Source: DATILI01 sp035476635
GTDB taxonomy: Bacteria; Pseudomonadota; Gammaproteobacteria; Burkholderiales; Burkholderiaceae_C
Assembly (NCBI GenBank): GCA_035476635.1
Contig: DATILI010000158.1
Span: 1-12,531 of the forward strand
Length of the DNA: 12,531 nucleotides
Reading direction: 5' to 3'
The notes under the pieces were generated by a model that was not told the DNA's origin, made no database searches, and worked only from the letters and a program-made list of their open reading frames with translations. The translations under genes were made by a program, and so were the position numbers. Shown piece after piece: positions 6,855-12,531 of this stretch (the first letter of the stretch is position 1; the number at the start of each line of letters is the position of its first letter).

Positions 6855-7826
6855 TCAGCCGATGCCGCGCTCGCTCTTCTGCGCGAAGTAGAACCATTCG
6901 TTGCCTGGCAGCGCGGTCGGGTTCGGGAACACGACGAAGCCATTGCCGGGTGCCGTCACGCTGCGGCCATCGTGCCGCTGTCCTATCGCCTGGCCTGCAA
7001 CCACCGGGTCAAAGCTGGCCCAGGGCCGGGCGAACTGGTCGCCCTCGTGCTCGCGGTCAACCACATCCACCAGGCGCAGCAGCTGGAAGTCCGAATGCGG
7101 CGGCTCCAGGGCGAGGGGCGCCATGCCGAGCAGCGCCAGCGTCTGGCGGATCGCCCGGTAGGCCACACCGACAGCCTCTGGGTCGTCGTGCTGGCCGCAT
7201 TCCAGGGTCACGCCATAGCCACCCTGCGAGCGCATGTATTCGGAGGTGCCGATGCCATAGCCTGTGTCCAGCAGCGCGGCTGCCGCGGCGACCCGGCTTT
7301 CCCGGCGGCGCTGGACGCCGCGTGCATACGCCTCCATCCAGCCTTCGACAACCTGCCGGGGCCCGAGGTGTGCAACCAGGCGCTGCTCTTGCTTCGAATG
7401 GCTGAACGGCTCGAGCGCCCCTGCGTTGTCGATTGGCCCGACCATGACGAATGGCTGCCCCGGCGTGTGAAAGGAATGCAGGTCCAGCAGCACGTCGTGC
7501 GCATCCAGCAGGGGGCACAGGACGTTGGCGATCCGGTCCTCGAAATCGACCGCTTGCGCGGTGACCCGCAGATTGCGGTTCAGGTTGCGGTCGCCTTGCC
7601 GCGCACGCCGTTGATAGGCGAGCGGATTGGTGACCGGCACCATCGTCAGCAGCCCGCGTTCGATGGCAATGGCACCTGCCGCCAACTCATCCAGCACCCG
7701 CTCGATGGCCTGTGTGCCGCACCTCTCGTTGCCATGGACGGCGCCCAGCACGATGAGTCGCGGTCCTGGCAGCAGGCCTGCGAATTGCTGTGCGTGAAGA
7801 TGTGTGGGGCGGGCGGAAGAGCTCAT
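6855..7826 (-). CDS. Succinylglutamate desuccinylase/aspartoacylase-family zinc hydrolase
   Basis: The 323-residue protein belongs to the carboxypeptidase-like AstE/AspA family (PF04952). The zinc ligands are visible: His31 and Glu34 in GAVHGNE, and His117 in LDLHS. Glu209 in TLECGQ fits the general base. The segment GDRNLNRN with VPVTNPLAYQRRAR is the expected substrate-carboxylate region. Members cut an N-acyl amino acid amide bond; whether this one acts on N-succinylglutamate, N-acetylaspartate or another substrate cannot be decided. No arginine succinyltransferase genes are nearby, so a role in the AST pathway is not supported. The C-terminal 100 residues contain a beta-rich domain. The start at 7826 (MSSSARP) is a choice; in-frame ATGs at 7853 and 7856 and a TTG at 7883 are possible, and none has a clear ribosome site. 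The DUF3592 gene follows after 8 bases. Confidence 0.88.
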   Translation of the reverse strand: MSSSARPTHLHAQQFAGLLPGPRLIVLGAVHGNERCGTQAIERVLDELAAGAIAIERGLLTMVPVTNPLAYQRRARQGDRNLNRNLRVTAQAVDFEDRIANVLCPLLDAHDVLLDLHSFHTPGQPFVMVGPIDNAGALEPFSHSKQEQRLVAHLGPRQVVEGWMEAYARGVQRRRESRVAAAAALLDTGYGIGTSEYMRSQGGYGVTLECGQHDDPEAVGVAYRAIRQTLALLGMAPLALEPPHSDFQLLRLVDVVDREHEGDQFARPWASFDPVVAGQAIGQRHDGRSVTAPGNGFVVFPNPTALPGNEWFYFAQKSERGIG

Positions 7827-8002
7827 CGGTTCGAAAAAAGGATTCGCTGCCATCATAAGACGGCAGCTGCAGTTCCGTGGCAAAGGGAATTGCGTGTGCG
7901 GCGCCCGCTTGGACCAACTTGCGCCCGCGTCCTACAGCGCCTTTTGGCAAGTTCGCCCATATTTCTACCCCAAGGGAGCCATTGAATTGCAGTTGGAAAC
8001 TT

Positions 8003-8006
8003 GGAG
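8003..8006 (+). promoter_or_regulatory. Ribosome binding site deciding the zinc-ribbon gene start
   Basis: GGAG lies 8 bases before GTG 8015. The longer in-frame start at GTG 7877 lacks such a site and would add a segment overlapping the divergent promoter region, so 8015 is preferred. Confidence 0.45.
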
Positions 8007-8014
8007 ATTTGAAG

Positions 8015-8407
8015 GTGTATCAAATTGACGAAAACGACCGGCGGACGTACTCGCCCCGCCGGGATGCGGGCCCGCGTCCGCTAGGTATCGTTGGCCAGTC
8101 CAGCAGCGCCGCCATCTCCGGTGACCGGCCATCCCCATCGAATTCCCCGACCAGGCAATACCACGGCAGACTGTGTCCCCTCTGCATAGGGCATTTGTAC
8201 CGTGTTCCGCGCCGCTTCGTGGACGTTCTCATCAGCATTTTCACGCCCGTTCACCGCTATCACTGCCGCTCTCCGGCATGCGGCTGGGAAGGAAATCTGC
8301 GCGAAAAGTTGCCTGGCCCGCGCGACGTCCCCTATGGCGATGCGTATGGCGCGGGGAACTACGTTCTTGAGGCATCCCAGATGAAGCCTCTGAACCGACC
8401 CGAATAG
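8015..8407 (+). CDS. Small zinc-ribbon-like protein of unknown function
   Basis: The predicted 130-residue product has a low-complexity, Pro/Ser/Arg-rich N-terminal half and a compact core with four cysteines: CPLC at 54-57 and CRSPAC at 84-89. Between them is the conserved-looking stretch RVPRRFVDVLISIFTPVHRY, and CGWEG follows. I recall similar short proteins in Burkholderiales, with the pattern CxxC, RRxxD, SxF, PVxRYxC, CxWxG, but know of no assigned function. The four cysteines should bind zinc. GTG 8015 was chosen because of the upstream GGAG. The gene lies 22 bases before the diguanylate cyclase and is probably cotranscribed. It is divergent from the desuccinylase-like gene across about 190 bases in which I saw no clear promoter. 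Confidence 0.65.
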   Translation: MYQIDENDRRTYSPRRDAGPRPLGIVGQSSSAAISGDRPSPSNSPTRQYHGRLCPLCIGHLYRVPRRFVDVLISIFTPVHRYHCRSPACGWEGNLREKLPGPRDVPYGDAYGAGNYVLEASQMKPLNRPE

Positions 8408-8429
8408 CGCTCCCACGGAAACGCATCGC

Positions 8430-9341
8430 ATGGACAGGCTTGACGAAGAGTTGCGCGATCGCCCGGTACTGCAGGCGATTCAATCCGGCGTGGACGCAAT
8501 GGCGCGCAGGCTCGCGCAAAGTCCATCGTTGAAGATCGTGCCGCAGGACTGGGACTTGCTCTTCAGTGCGATCAAGGCCAAGCTCAAGTTGCTGGTAGGC
8601 GAAGAGCGCGTCGGGACGGGCACGCGATTTATCGAGGAACGACACGATTGGATTCGTGACAACGTTCTTGAGTGTGTCGCCGCGATGGACCTGTTGCATG
8701 CGGCCTTGAAACACGAGCGCGCTCAGCTTTCCCAGTTGGAACTGGAAGTGTCCGAGGCCCACGCCATGCTGGCGCATGCCCGAGCCGAGCTGGTGGGCAC
8801 GCAGGCCGAGGAAAGGCGTTCGCGCCACATGGCTCTGCATGACGCCTTGACCAGCCTTCCGAACAGAATATTTTTTCGGGACCGTCTGGACAGCGCCTTG
8901 GCCCAACCGGAATCCACGCGTCCTGCGGTTGCTGTGTTTTTTTTGGATCTGGACGATTTCAAGCAGGTGAATGACACGTATGGACACCAGGCAGGCGACG
9001 AGATGCTGCGGATTGTGGCGGCCCGGTTGGCCCGGGCGGTTCGTTCCGGCGATCTGGTCAGCCGCCTTGGCGGCGACGAATTTGCATGCCTGCTGGTCAA
9101 TATTTCCGGCCCTGAACAGTTGCAGCATCTCGCAGAGAAATTGCTGGACGCGGTCTGCGCGCCGATCGTGCTGGACAAGTTGAAACTCGATGTTCGCTCC
9201 AGCATCGGCATTGCCCTCTGTCCGGCGCATGGATCGACGGCGGACGAACTGCTCAGAAATGCGGATGCTGCGATGTACCGGGCCAAGCGGCTTCAGTCTG
9301 GCTTTGCCTTCTTCGAGCCGCGCGTTGCCATGCTCGGGTGA
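8430..9341 (+). CDS. Diguanylate cyclase (GGDEF domain)
   Basis: The 303-residue protein makes cyclic di-GMP from two GTP. The GGDEF domain spans about residues 135-300: DALTSLPNR at its start, FFLDLDDFKQVNDTYGHQAGD with the metal and guanine contacts, and RLGGDEF with the motif at 214-218. An RSGD inhibitory site at 205-208 sits exactly five residues before GGDEF, so product feedback inhibition is likely. Residues about 1-85 form a helical region without a recognised sensor domain or membrane segment, and 88-130 looks like a coiled coil (heptad-rich LSQLELEVSEAHAMLAHARAEL). The protein should be cytoplasmic. There is no EAL domain. The zinc-ribbon gene lies just upstream in the same direction. 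ATG 8430 has only a weak ribosome site. Confidence 0.95.
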   Translation: MDRLDEELRDRPVLQAIQSGVDAMARRLAQSPSLKIVPQDWDLLFSAIKAKLKLLVGEERVGTGTRFIEERHDWIRDNVLECVAAMDLLHAALKHERAQLSQLELEVSEAHAMLAHARAELVGTQAEERRSRHMALHDALTSLPNRIFFRDRLDSALAQPESTRPAVAVFFLDLDDFKQVNDTYGHQAGDEMLRIVAARLARAVRSGDLVSRLGGDEFACLLVNISGPEQLQHLAEKLLDAVCAPIVLDKLKLDVRSSIGIALCPAHGSTADELLRNADAAMYRAKRLQSGFAFFEPRVAMLG

Positions 9342-9369
9342 CGTCAGATTTAACCGAAGGTGAACGCAT

Positions 9370-9388
9370 TGAGCCCATGGCGCGCTCA
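9370..9388. terminator. Weak hairpin between convergent cyclase and ohr genes
   Basis: TGAGC (9370-9374) and GCTCA (9384-9388) flank a 9-base loop, and the right arm contains the ohr stop codon. The stem is short and there is no U-tract, so it is only a weak terminator candidate. Confidence 0.2.
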
Positions 9389-9799
9389 GGCCAGCGACAG
9401 GGTCACGTCGATGTTGCCGCGCGTGGCCTTGGAGTAGGGGCAGATCTGGTGTGCGGCGTCCACCAGCGACTGCGCCACCGCGCGGTCCAGGCCCGGCAGG
9501 CTGATGTTCAGTCGCGCCTGCAGGAAGAAGGCGTCGTTGGTCGTGCCCAGATCGACTTCCGCGTCCACTGCCACGTCTTGCGGCAGCGTGAGCTTCATGC
9601 TGCTCGCGGCGCGCCCCATGGCGCCAATGAAGCAGGCCGACCAACCGGCGGCGAACAGCTGCTCCGGGTTGGTGCCGGCGCCGGTGGGGCCGGGGCGGGA
9701 GAGTTTGATGTCCAGCCGGCCATCGGCGCTGCGGGCGGTGCCGTCGCGGCCGCCTTGGGTGAGGGTCTTGCCGGTGTAGATGACTTTATCGAGGGGCAT
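9386..9799 (-). CDS. ohr: Organic hydroperoxide resistance peroxidase (Ohr)
   Basis: The 137-residue protein is an Ohr/OsmC-family thiol peroxidase that reduces organic and fatty-acid hydroperoxides in the cytoplasm, in known cases with lipoylated proteins as reductant. The peroxidatic Cys56 is in AAGWSACF and the resolving Cys120 is in ICPYSKATRGNIDV. Arg18 in GGRDG and Glu46 in TNPEQLF are the conserved pair that activates the cysteine. The N-terminal YTGKTLTQGGRDG is typical of the Ohr rather than the OsmC branch. It is divergent from a one-cysteine MarR regulator, with a palindrome between them, the classical ohr-ohrR arrangement. The length is normal for the family (about 140). Confidence 0.96.
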   Translation of the reverse strand: MPLDKVIYTGKTLTQGGRDGTARSADGRLDIKLSRPGPTGAGTNPEQLFAAGWSACFIGAMGRAASSMKLTLPQDVAVDAEVDLGTTNDAFFLQARLNISLPGLDRAVAQSLVDAAHQICPYSKATRGNIDVTLSLA

Positions 9800-9840
9800 G
9801 GTGGAGTCCGGTTCGTTGAGAGAATAAGGTTTAAAGTCGT

Positions 9841-9857
9841 ATCCGATTAAATCGGAT
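9841..9857. promoter_or_regulatory. OhrR operator candidate (17-base perfect palindrome)
   Basis: ATCCGATTAAATCGGAT is two perfect 8-base arms around one A. With one mismatch it extends to 23 bases (9838-9860). It lies 41 bases upstream of the ohr ATG and 70 bases upstream of the regulator ATG, as expected for a shared MarR-type operator. A further AATCGGA half-site-like copy lies at 9875-9881. The AT-rich core resembles known OhrR boxes. The site is seen; the binding protein is inferred from context. Confidence 0.75.
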
Positions 9858-9927
9858 GCGATGTATTATTCTGAAATCGGAACCTCATGTCAATCGCTTG
9901 CGATTCATTCGCACTCGATATACTGGA

Positions 9928-10440
9928 ATGATGAAGACTGCCAACCGCCCCGCCGGCAAGGCCGAGCGCAAGCTCGCCGATTTCCTGTGCTTCGCCGTGT
10001 ACTCGGCCAATCTCGCCTTCGGCAAGGCCTACAAGCCATTGCTGGACGAGTTGGGGCTGACCTACACGCAATACATTGCGATCATCGCGCTGTGGGAAGA
10101 CGGGTCCCAGACGGTAAGCAGCCTGGCGGAAAAGCTGTTCCTGGAGTCGAACACCGTGACGCCCATCCTCAAGAAGCTGGAAGAGGCCGGCTATGTGCTG
10201 CGCAAGCGCGACGCGCGCGACGAGCGGCAGGTGATCGTGAGCCTGACCGATGCGGGCCGGGCGCTGCGCGAAAAAGGCTTTGGCATCAGCCTGATTCAGT
10301 CCACCGGACTGGGCAGCGAGGAGTTCCGCGTGATCCAGGCGGCGGTCGCCTCCCTGCGCGACAACCTCATCCGCGCCACGCAAGAGAAGGCCGCGCCTGC
10401 GCGGGCAGCGCGACGCCCGATCAGCACAAGGTCCGCATGA
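9928..10440 (+). CDS. ohrR: MarR-family organic peroxide sensor OhrR
   Basis: The 170-residue product is a MarR winged-helix repressor. Cys21 in LADFLCFAVYS is the peroxide-sensing cysteine, and Tyr35 and Tyr46 match the tyrosines that hydrogen-bond to it in OhrR structures. The recognition region is VSSLAEKLFLESNTVTPILKKLEEAGYVLRKRD, with the wing in DARDERQVIVSLT. It contains only this one cysteine, so it should work as a one-Cys OhrR, oxidised via a small thiol, rather than by the intramolecular disulfide of the Xanthomonas type. A C-terminal extension of about 15 basic residues (PARAARRPISTRSA) is not family-typical. Start ATG 9928 or 9931; the upstream in-frame ATG at 9856 would lie in the operator. 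Its stop overlaps an ATG at 10437. Confidence 0.93.
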   Translation: MMKTANRPAGKAERKLADFLCFAVYSANLAFGKAYKPLLDELGLTYTQYIAIIALWEDGSQTVSSLAEKLFLESNTVTPILKKLEEAGYVLRKRDARDERQVIVSLTDAGRALREKGFGISLIQSTGLGSEEFRVIQAAVASLRDNLIRATQEKAAPARAARRPISTRSA

Positions 10441-10526
10441 AGTTTTTTGACGCAGAAGCTCATACCCTGTCATCGTCCGATGCCGACGCGAGGCCCGAGG
10501 GCGGACCGTCTTCAAGTGAAGCATGA
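10437..10526 (+). CDS. Possible small coupled ORF (29 codons), function unknown
   Basis: ATG 10437 overlaps the ohrR stop as ATGA, and the TGA at 10524-10526 overlaps the ATG of the following oxidoreductase as ATGA. AAGG lies 5 bases before the start. The peptide begins MKFFDAEA and becomes Ser/Asp/Glu-rich. Its first residues resemble, from memory, the start of ornithine cyclodeaminase-family proteins, which often neighbour DAO-family oxidoreductases, so it may be a remnant of such a gene. It could also be chance. A six-T run is present at codons 2-4. Confidence 0.25.
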   Translation: MKFFDAEAHTLSSSDADARPEGGPSSSEA

Positions 10527-11791
10527 CAGCAGAACCCAACCTTTGGCGCCACACGGGCGGCCATCCAATCGACGCCGCACCGCTTGCGCACGACACGACT
10601 GCGGACGTAGTGGTCATCGGCGGCGGCTTTACCGGCTGCTCCGCCGCGCTTCATCTGGCCGAGGGAGGCGCAAGGGTCCTCCTGCTGGAAGCTCAATCCA
10701 TCGGCCACGGCGGTTCCGGCCGCAATGTCGGTCTCGTCAACGCCGGGCTGTGGACCCCTCCCGATGAAGTCGAGAAGCTGATCGGCCAGGAAGCCGGGAG
10801 GCGCCTCAACGAGGTGCTGTCCCGTGGTCCGGACCTGGTGTTCGAACTGATCGATCGCCACGGCATCGCGTGCGAGGCCGCCCGCAGCGGCACCTTGCAC
10901 TGCGCGCACAGCCGCTCGGGCCTGGCCGATCTGGAGCGCCGCCACCGCCAGCAGGTGGCCCGCGGCGCCCCGGTGAAACTGCTCGATGCGGCCGAGACCA
11001 CCCGACGCACCGGATCTGACCGCTTCCTCGGCGCCTTGTTCGATGCCCGGGCCGGCACCATCCAGCCGCTGGCCTATGTACGCGGGCTGGCCCATGCAGC
11101 CATTGCGGCCGGGGCAAGGCTGCACGAACACTCGCCGGCCATCGCTGTCCAACACAGCGGTGGCGCGTGGCAGGTCGGCACGGCGCACGGCACCGTCACC
11201 GCGGCGGCCCTCATCCAGGCCACCGACTCCTATGAGCATCGGGCGGACCAGCCGGCCACCTTCACGCCGGTGGATTACTTCCAGTGCGCCACAGCCCCGC
11301 TCAGCGAGACGCAGCGCCGCAACATCCTGCCGGGCGGCGAAGGGTGCTGGGATACGGCGCGGGTCATGTCGTCGTTCCGGGTTGATGCGGGAGGCCGGGT
11401 GATCGTCGGGGCCGTGGGTAGCCTGGGCGGGTTGGCTGGCGGCATCCACGGAAATTGGGCCGCGCGCAAGCTGGCCAGCCTGTTCCCGCAGCTGGCCCAC
11501 CAGCCGTTCGAACATGGCTGGTCCGGGCGCATCGGGATGACCGCCGACCACCTGCCGAAAGTCGCCGCAATTGGCCCACGCGGCGTTGCCATCTACGGCT
11601 ACAGCGGGCGCGGCATAGCGCCAGGCAGCACCTTCGGCAAAGCGGCTGCCGCCTGGGCGCTGGGTCAGGGCGACAGTGCGTTCCCGGTGCCGATCAATCC
11701 CGTGCGCACCGAGGCATTCACGCGCGTCAAGAAGTACTACTACGCGTTCGGCAGCGTCGTCACGCACATGATCGATGCACGGTTTGGGTGA
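10523..11791 (+). CDS. DAO-family FAD-dependent oxidoreductase (PuuB/OrdL-like)
   Basis: The 422-residue flavoprotein starts its Rossmann fold at DVVVIGGGFTGCSAALHL (28-45) with the GGGFTG dinucleotide motif and the acidic residue Glu56 at the end of strand two. SGRNVGLVNAG follows, as in gamma-glutamylputrescine oxidase/OrdL-like members of PF01266. The C-terminal FAD segment GWSGRIGMTADHLP with YGYSGRGIAPGSTFG is typical. These enzymes oxidise amines or amino acids with oxygen or another acceptor; the substrate is unknown. No transmembrane segment was seen. The ribosome site is AGTGAAG. It follows ohrR and the 29-codon ORF in the same direction, so it may be cotranscribed with them, and converges with the TetR gene. 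Confidence 0.92.
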   Translation: MTAEPNLWRHTGGHPIDAAPLAHDTTADVVVIGGGFTGCSAALHLAEGGARVLLLEAQSIGHGGSGRNVGLVNAGLWTPPDEVEKLIGQEAGRRLNEVLSRGPDLVFELIDRHGIACEAARSGTLHCAHSRSGLADLERRHRQQVARGAPVKLLDAAETTRRTGSDRFLGALFDARAGTIQPLAYVRGLAHAAIAAGARLHEHSPAIAVQHSGGAWQVGTAHGTVTAAALIQATDSYEHRADQPATFTPVDYFQCATAPLSETQRRNILPGGEGCWDTARVMSSFRVDAGGRVIVGAVGSLGGLAGGIHGNWAARKLASLFPQLAHQPFEHGWSGRIGMTADHLPKVAAIGPRGVAIYGYSGRGIAPGSTFGKAAAAWALGQGDSAFPVPINPVRTEAFTRVKKYYYAFGSVVTHMIDARFG

Positions 11792-11798
11792 CGCTTCG

Positions 11799-11817
11799 CC
11801 AGGTGCGAGCTACCTGG
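11799..11817. terminator. Hairpin between convergent oxidoreductase and TetR genes
   Basis: CCAGGT (11799-11804) and ACCTGG (11812-11817) form a 6-base stem with a 7-base loop in the 18-base gap between the two stop codons and the TetR 3' end. AAATT follows on the plus strand. A bidirectional terminator is possible but the stem is short. Confidence 0.3.
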
Positions 11818-12430
11818 AAATTGCCCGCAGGTAGCCGATGACCGCGCACTCCACGTCGCCTGCGAGTTCTTCCACATCGGGGCAGACGTCCTGCACCAGC
11901 AACGCCTGCTCGACGATCGCATCGACGATCGCGAAGGCATTGAACGCGGTGCGCATCGGGTCAAGCGCGGTCGGCCAGTCCGAGGCGGCAACGAGGGCAT
12001 CGCGCATCAGGCAAACGAACTCGCGGTAGATCTCGCGGTAGCTTGCCGGGGAGGAGATGCGGCGCTCTACGTACAACAGCGCGCGCCATTCGGTTGCCTG
12101 GCTGTGCATGCCGTTCACATGCGCTGCCACGAAGGCGGCTATGGTCTGCTCCAGCGTGCGCGGAATCGGCTGCATGGCCACCGCTGCCAGGATCGCGGCC
12201 TGCTTGCGCATCCAGCTGCGAACAGTGACGGCGGCAATGGAGTCCTTGCCGGGAAAGTACAGATACAGGGTGCCCAGGCCGACACCCGCGACGCCGGCGA
12301 TCTCACGCATCGACACGTTCTCGTACCCGCGCTCGACCAGCAGCAGGACGAAAGCATCCTGGATCGCGCCGGTGGTCATCCAGGCGCGCGCTTGCAAGGG
12401 CTTGCGGCGGGGCTTCACGGTCGAGTTCAT
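11810..12430 (-). CDS. TetR-family transcriptional regulator
   Basis: The 206-residue protein has an N-terminal TetR helix-turn-helix: RKPLQARAW, AIQDAFVLLLVERGYENVSMREIAGVAGV and GLGTLYLYFPGKDSI at about residues 10-64. The helical ligand-binding part has no recognised specificity. The basic tail (MNSTVKPRRKPLQ) is common in the family, so ATG 12430 is a reasonable start although its ribosome site is weak; M18 is an alternative. It points towards the oxidoreductase gene from the opposite strand, and its likely target operon lies to the right of the window or includes itself. Confidence 0.92.
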   Translation of the reverse strand: MNSTVKPRRKPLQARAWMTTGAIQDAFVLLLVERGYENVSMREIAGVAGVGLGTLYLYFPGKDSIAAVTVRSWMRKQAAILAAVAMQPIPRTLEQTIAAFVAAHVNGMHSQATEWRALLYVERRISSPASYREIYREFVCLMRDALVAASDWPTALDPMRTAFNAFAIVDAIVEQALLVQDVCPDVEELAGDVECAVIGYLRAISR

Positions 12431-12469
12431 GGGGATCGGCGGGGGGTGGCGCTTCAGTGGTGGGGATTC

Positions 12470-12505
12470 CCATCTTCGTGGTTCGCGCTGGCCGATGCAA
12501 GATGG
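12470..12505. promoter_or_regulatory. Inverted repeat upstream of TetR gene, possible operator
   Basis: CCATCTT (12470-12476) and AAGATGG (12499-12505) are perfect arms with a 22-base spacer, centred 57 bases upstream of the TetR ATG. Such a spacing is wider than most TetR operators, so this is a weak candidate. Confidence 0.2.
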
Positions 12506-12531
12506 CCCGGTGGGCGGTGCAAACCTGAACA

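Noticed and set aside
7877..8014. Longer zinc-ribbon protein beginning at GTG 7877
   Set aside because: No ribosome site, an atypical N-terminus and overlap with the divergent promoter region. GTG 8015 has GGAG at proper spacing.
10460..11767. 435-codon open frame on the minus strand opposite the FAD oxidoreductase
   Set aside because: Antisense shadow. The plus strand has full FAD-binding motifs; the minus frame has no recognisable domain.

Overview
The window looks like a chromosomal accessory stretch from a high-GC betaproteobacterium of the order Burkholderiales. Cupriavidus/Ralstonia or Bordetella/Achromobacter relatives are the best guess. The reasons are a Bug-type tripartite tricarboxylate receptor, strongly GC-biased third positions, and a mix of catabolic enzymes with Crp/Fnr, MarR and TetR regulators. 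No rRNA, tRNA, CRISPR array, insertion sequence or prophage gene was seen.

Region 1 (1-2112, minus strand) holds an Old Yellow Enzyme-type ene-reductase followed by a Bug periplasmic solute-binding protein that runs off the left edge. The two share an ATGA stop/start overlap. The ene-reductase is broken by a frameshift near its 3' end: the last 65 codons are intact but in another frame. Region 2 (2274-5538) holds a minus-strand Crp/Fnr-family regulator, divergent from a plus-strand pair made of a nitroreductase-family flavoprotein and a DmdB-like acyl-CoA ligase. That pair overlaps by GTGA and is probably one catabolic transcription unit controlled from the shared intergenic region.

Region 3 (5539-7826) starts with a 161-base leader rich in inverted repeats. 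It leads into a lipoprotein with a parallel beta-helix look. The 3' end of that gene overlaps, tail to tail, a small DUF3592 membrane protein. DUF3592 lies 8 bases downstream of a zinc-dependent succinylglutamate desuccinylase/aspartoacylase-family hydrolase. Region 4 (8015-9341, plus) pairs a small four-cysteine zinc-ribbon-like protein with a diguanylate cyclase that keeps both the GGDEF active site and an RxxD inhibitory site.

Region 5 (9386-10440) is a classical peroxide defence module: Ohr peroxidase on minus and the divergent one-cysteine OhrR repressor on plus, with a perfect 17-base palindrome between them. Downstream of ohrR are a possible 29-codon ORF, joined to both neighbours by ATGA overlaps, and a DAO-family FAD oxidoreductase (10523-11791). 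A convergent TetR-family repressor (11810-12430, minus) ends the window.

Most genes belong to known families. The points that most deserve a second look are the frameshifted ene-reductase, the structured leader at 5539-5699, the tiny coupled ORF at 10437-10526 and the zinc-ribbon/cyclase pair. I saw no clear evidence for a wholly new system.
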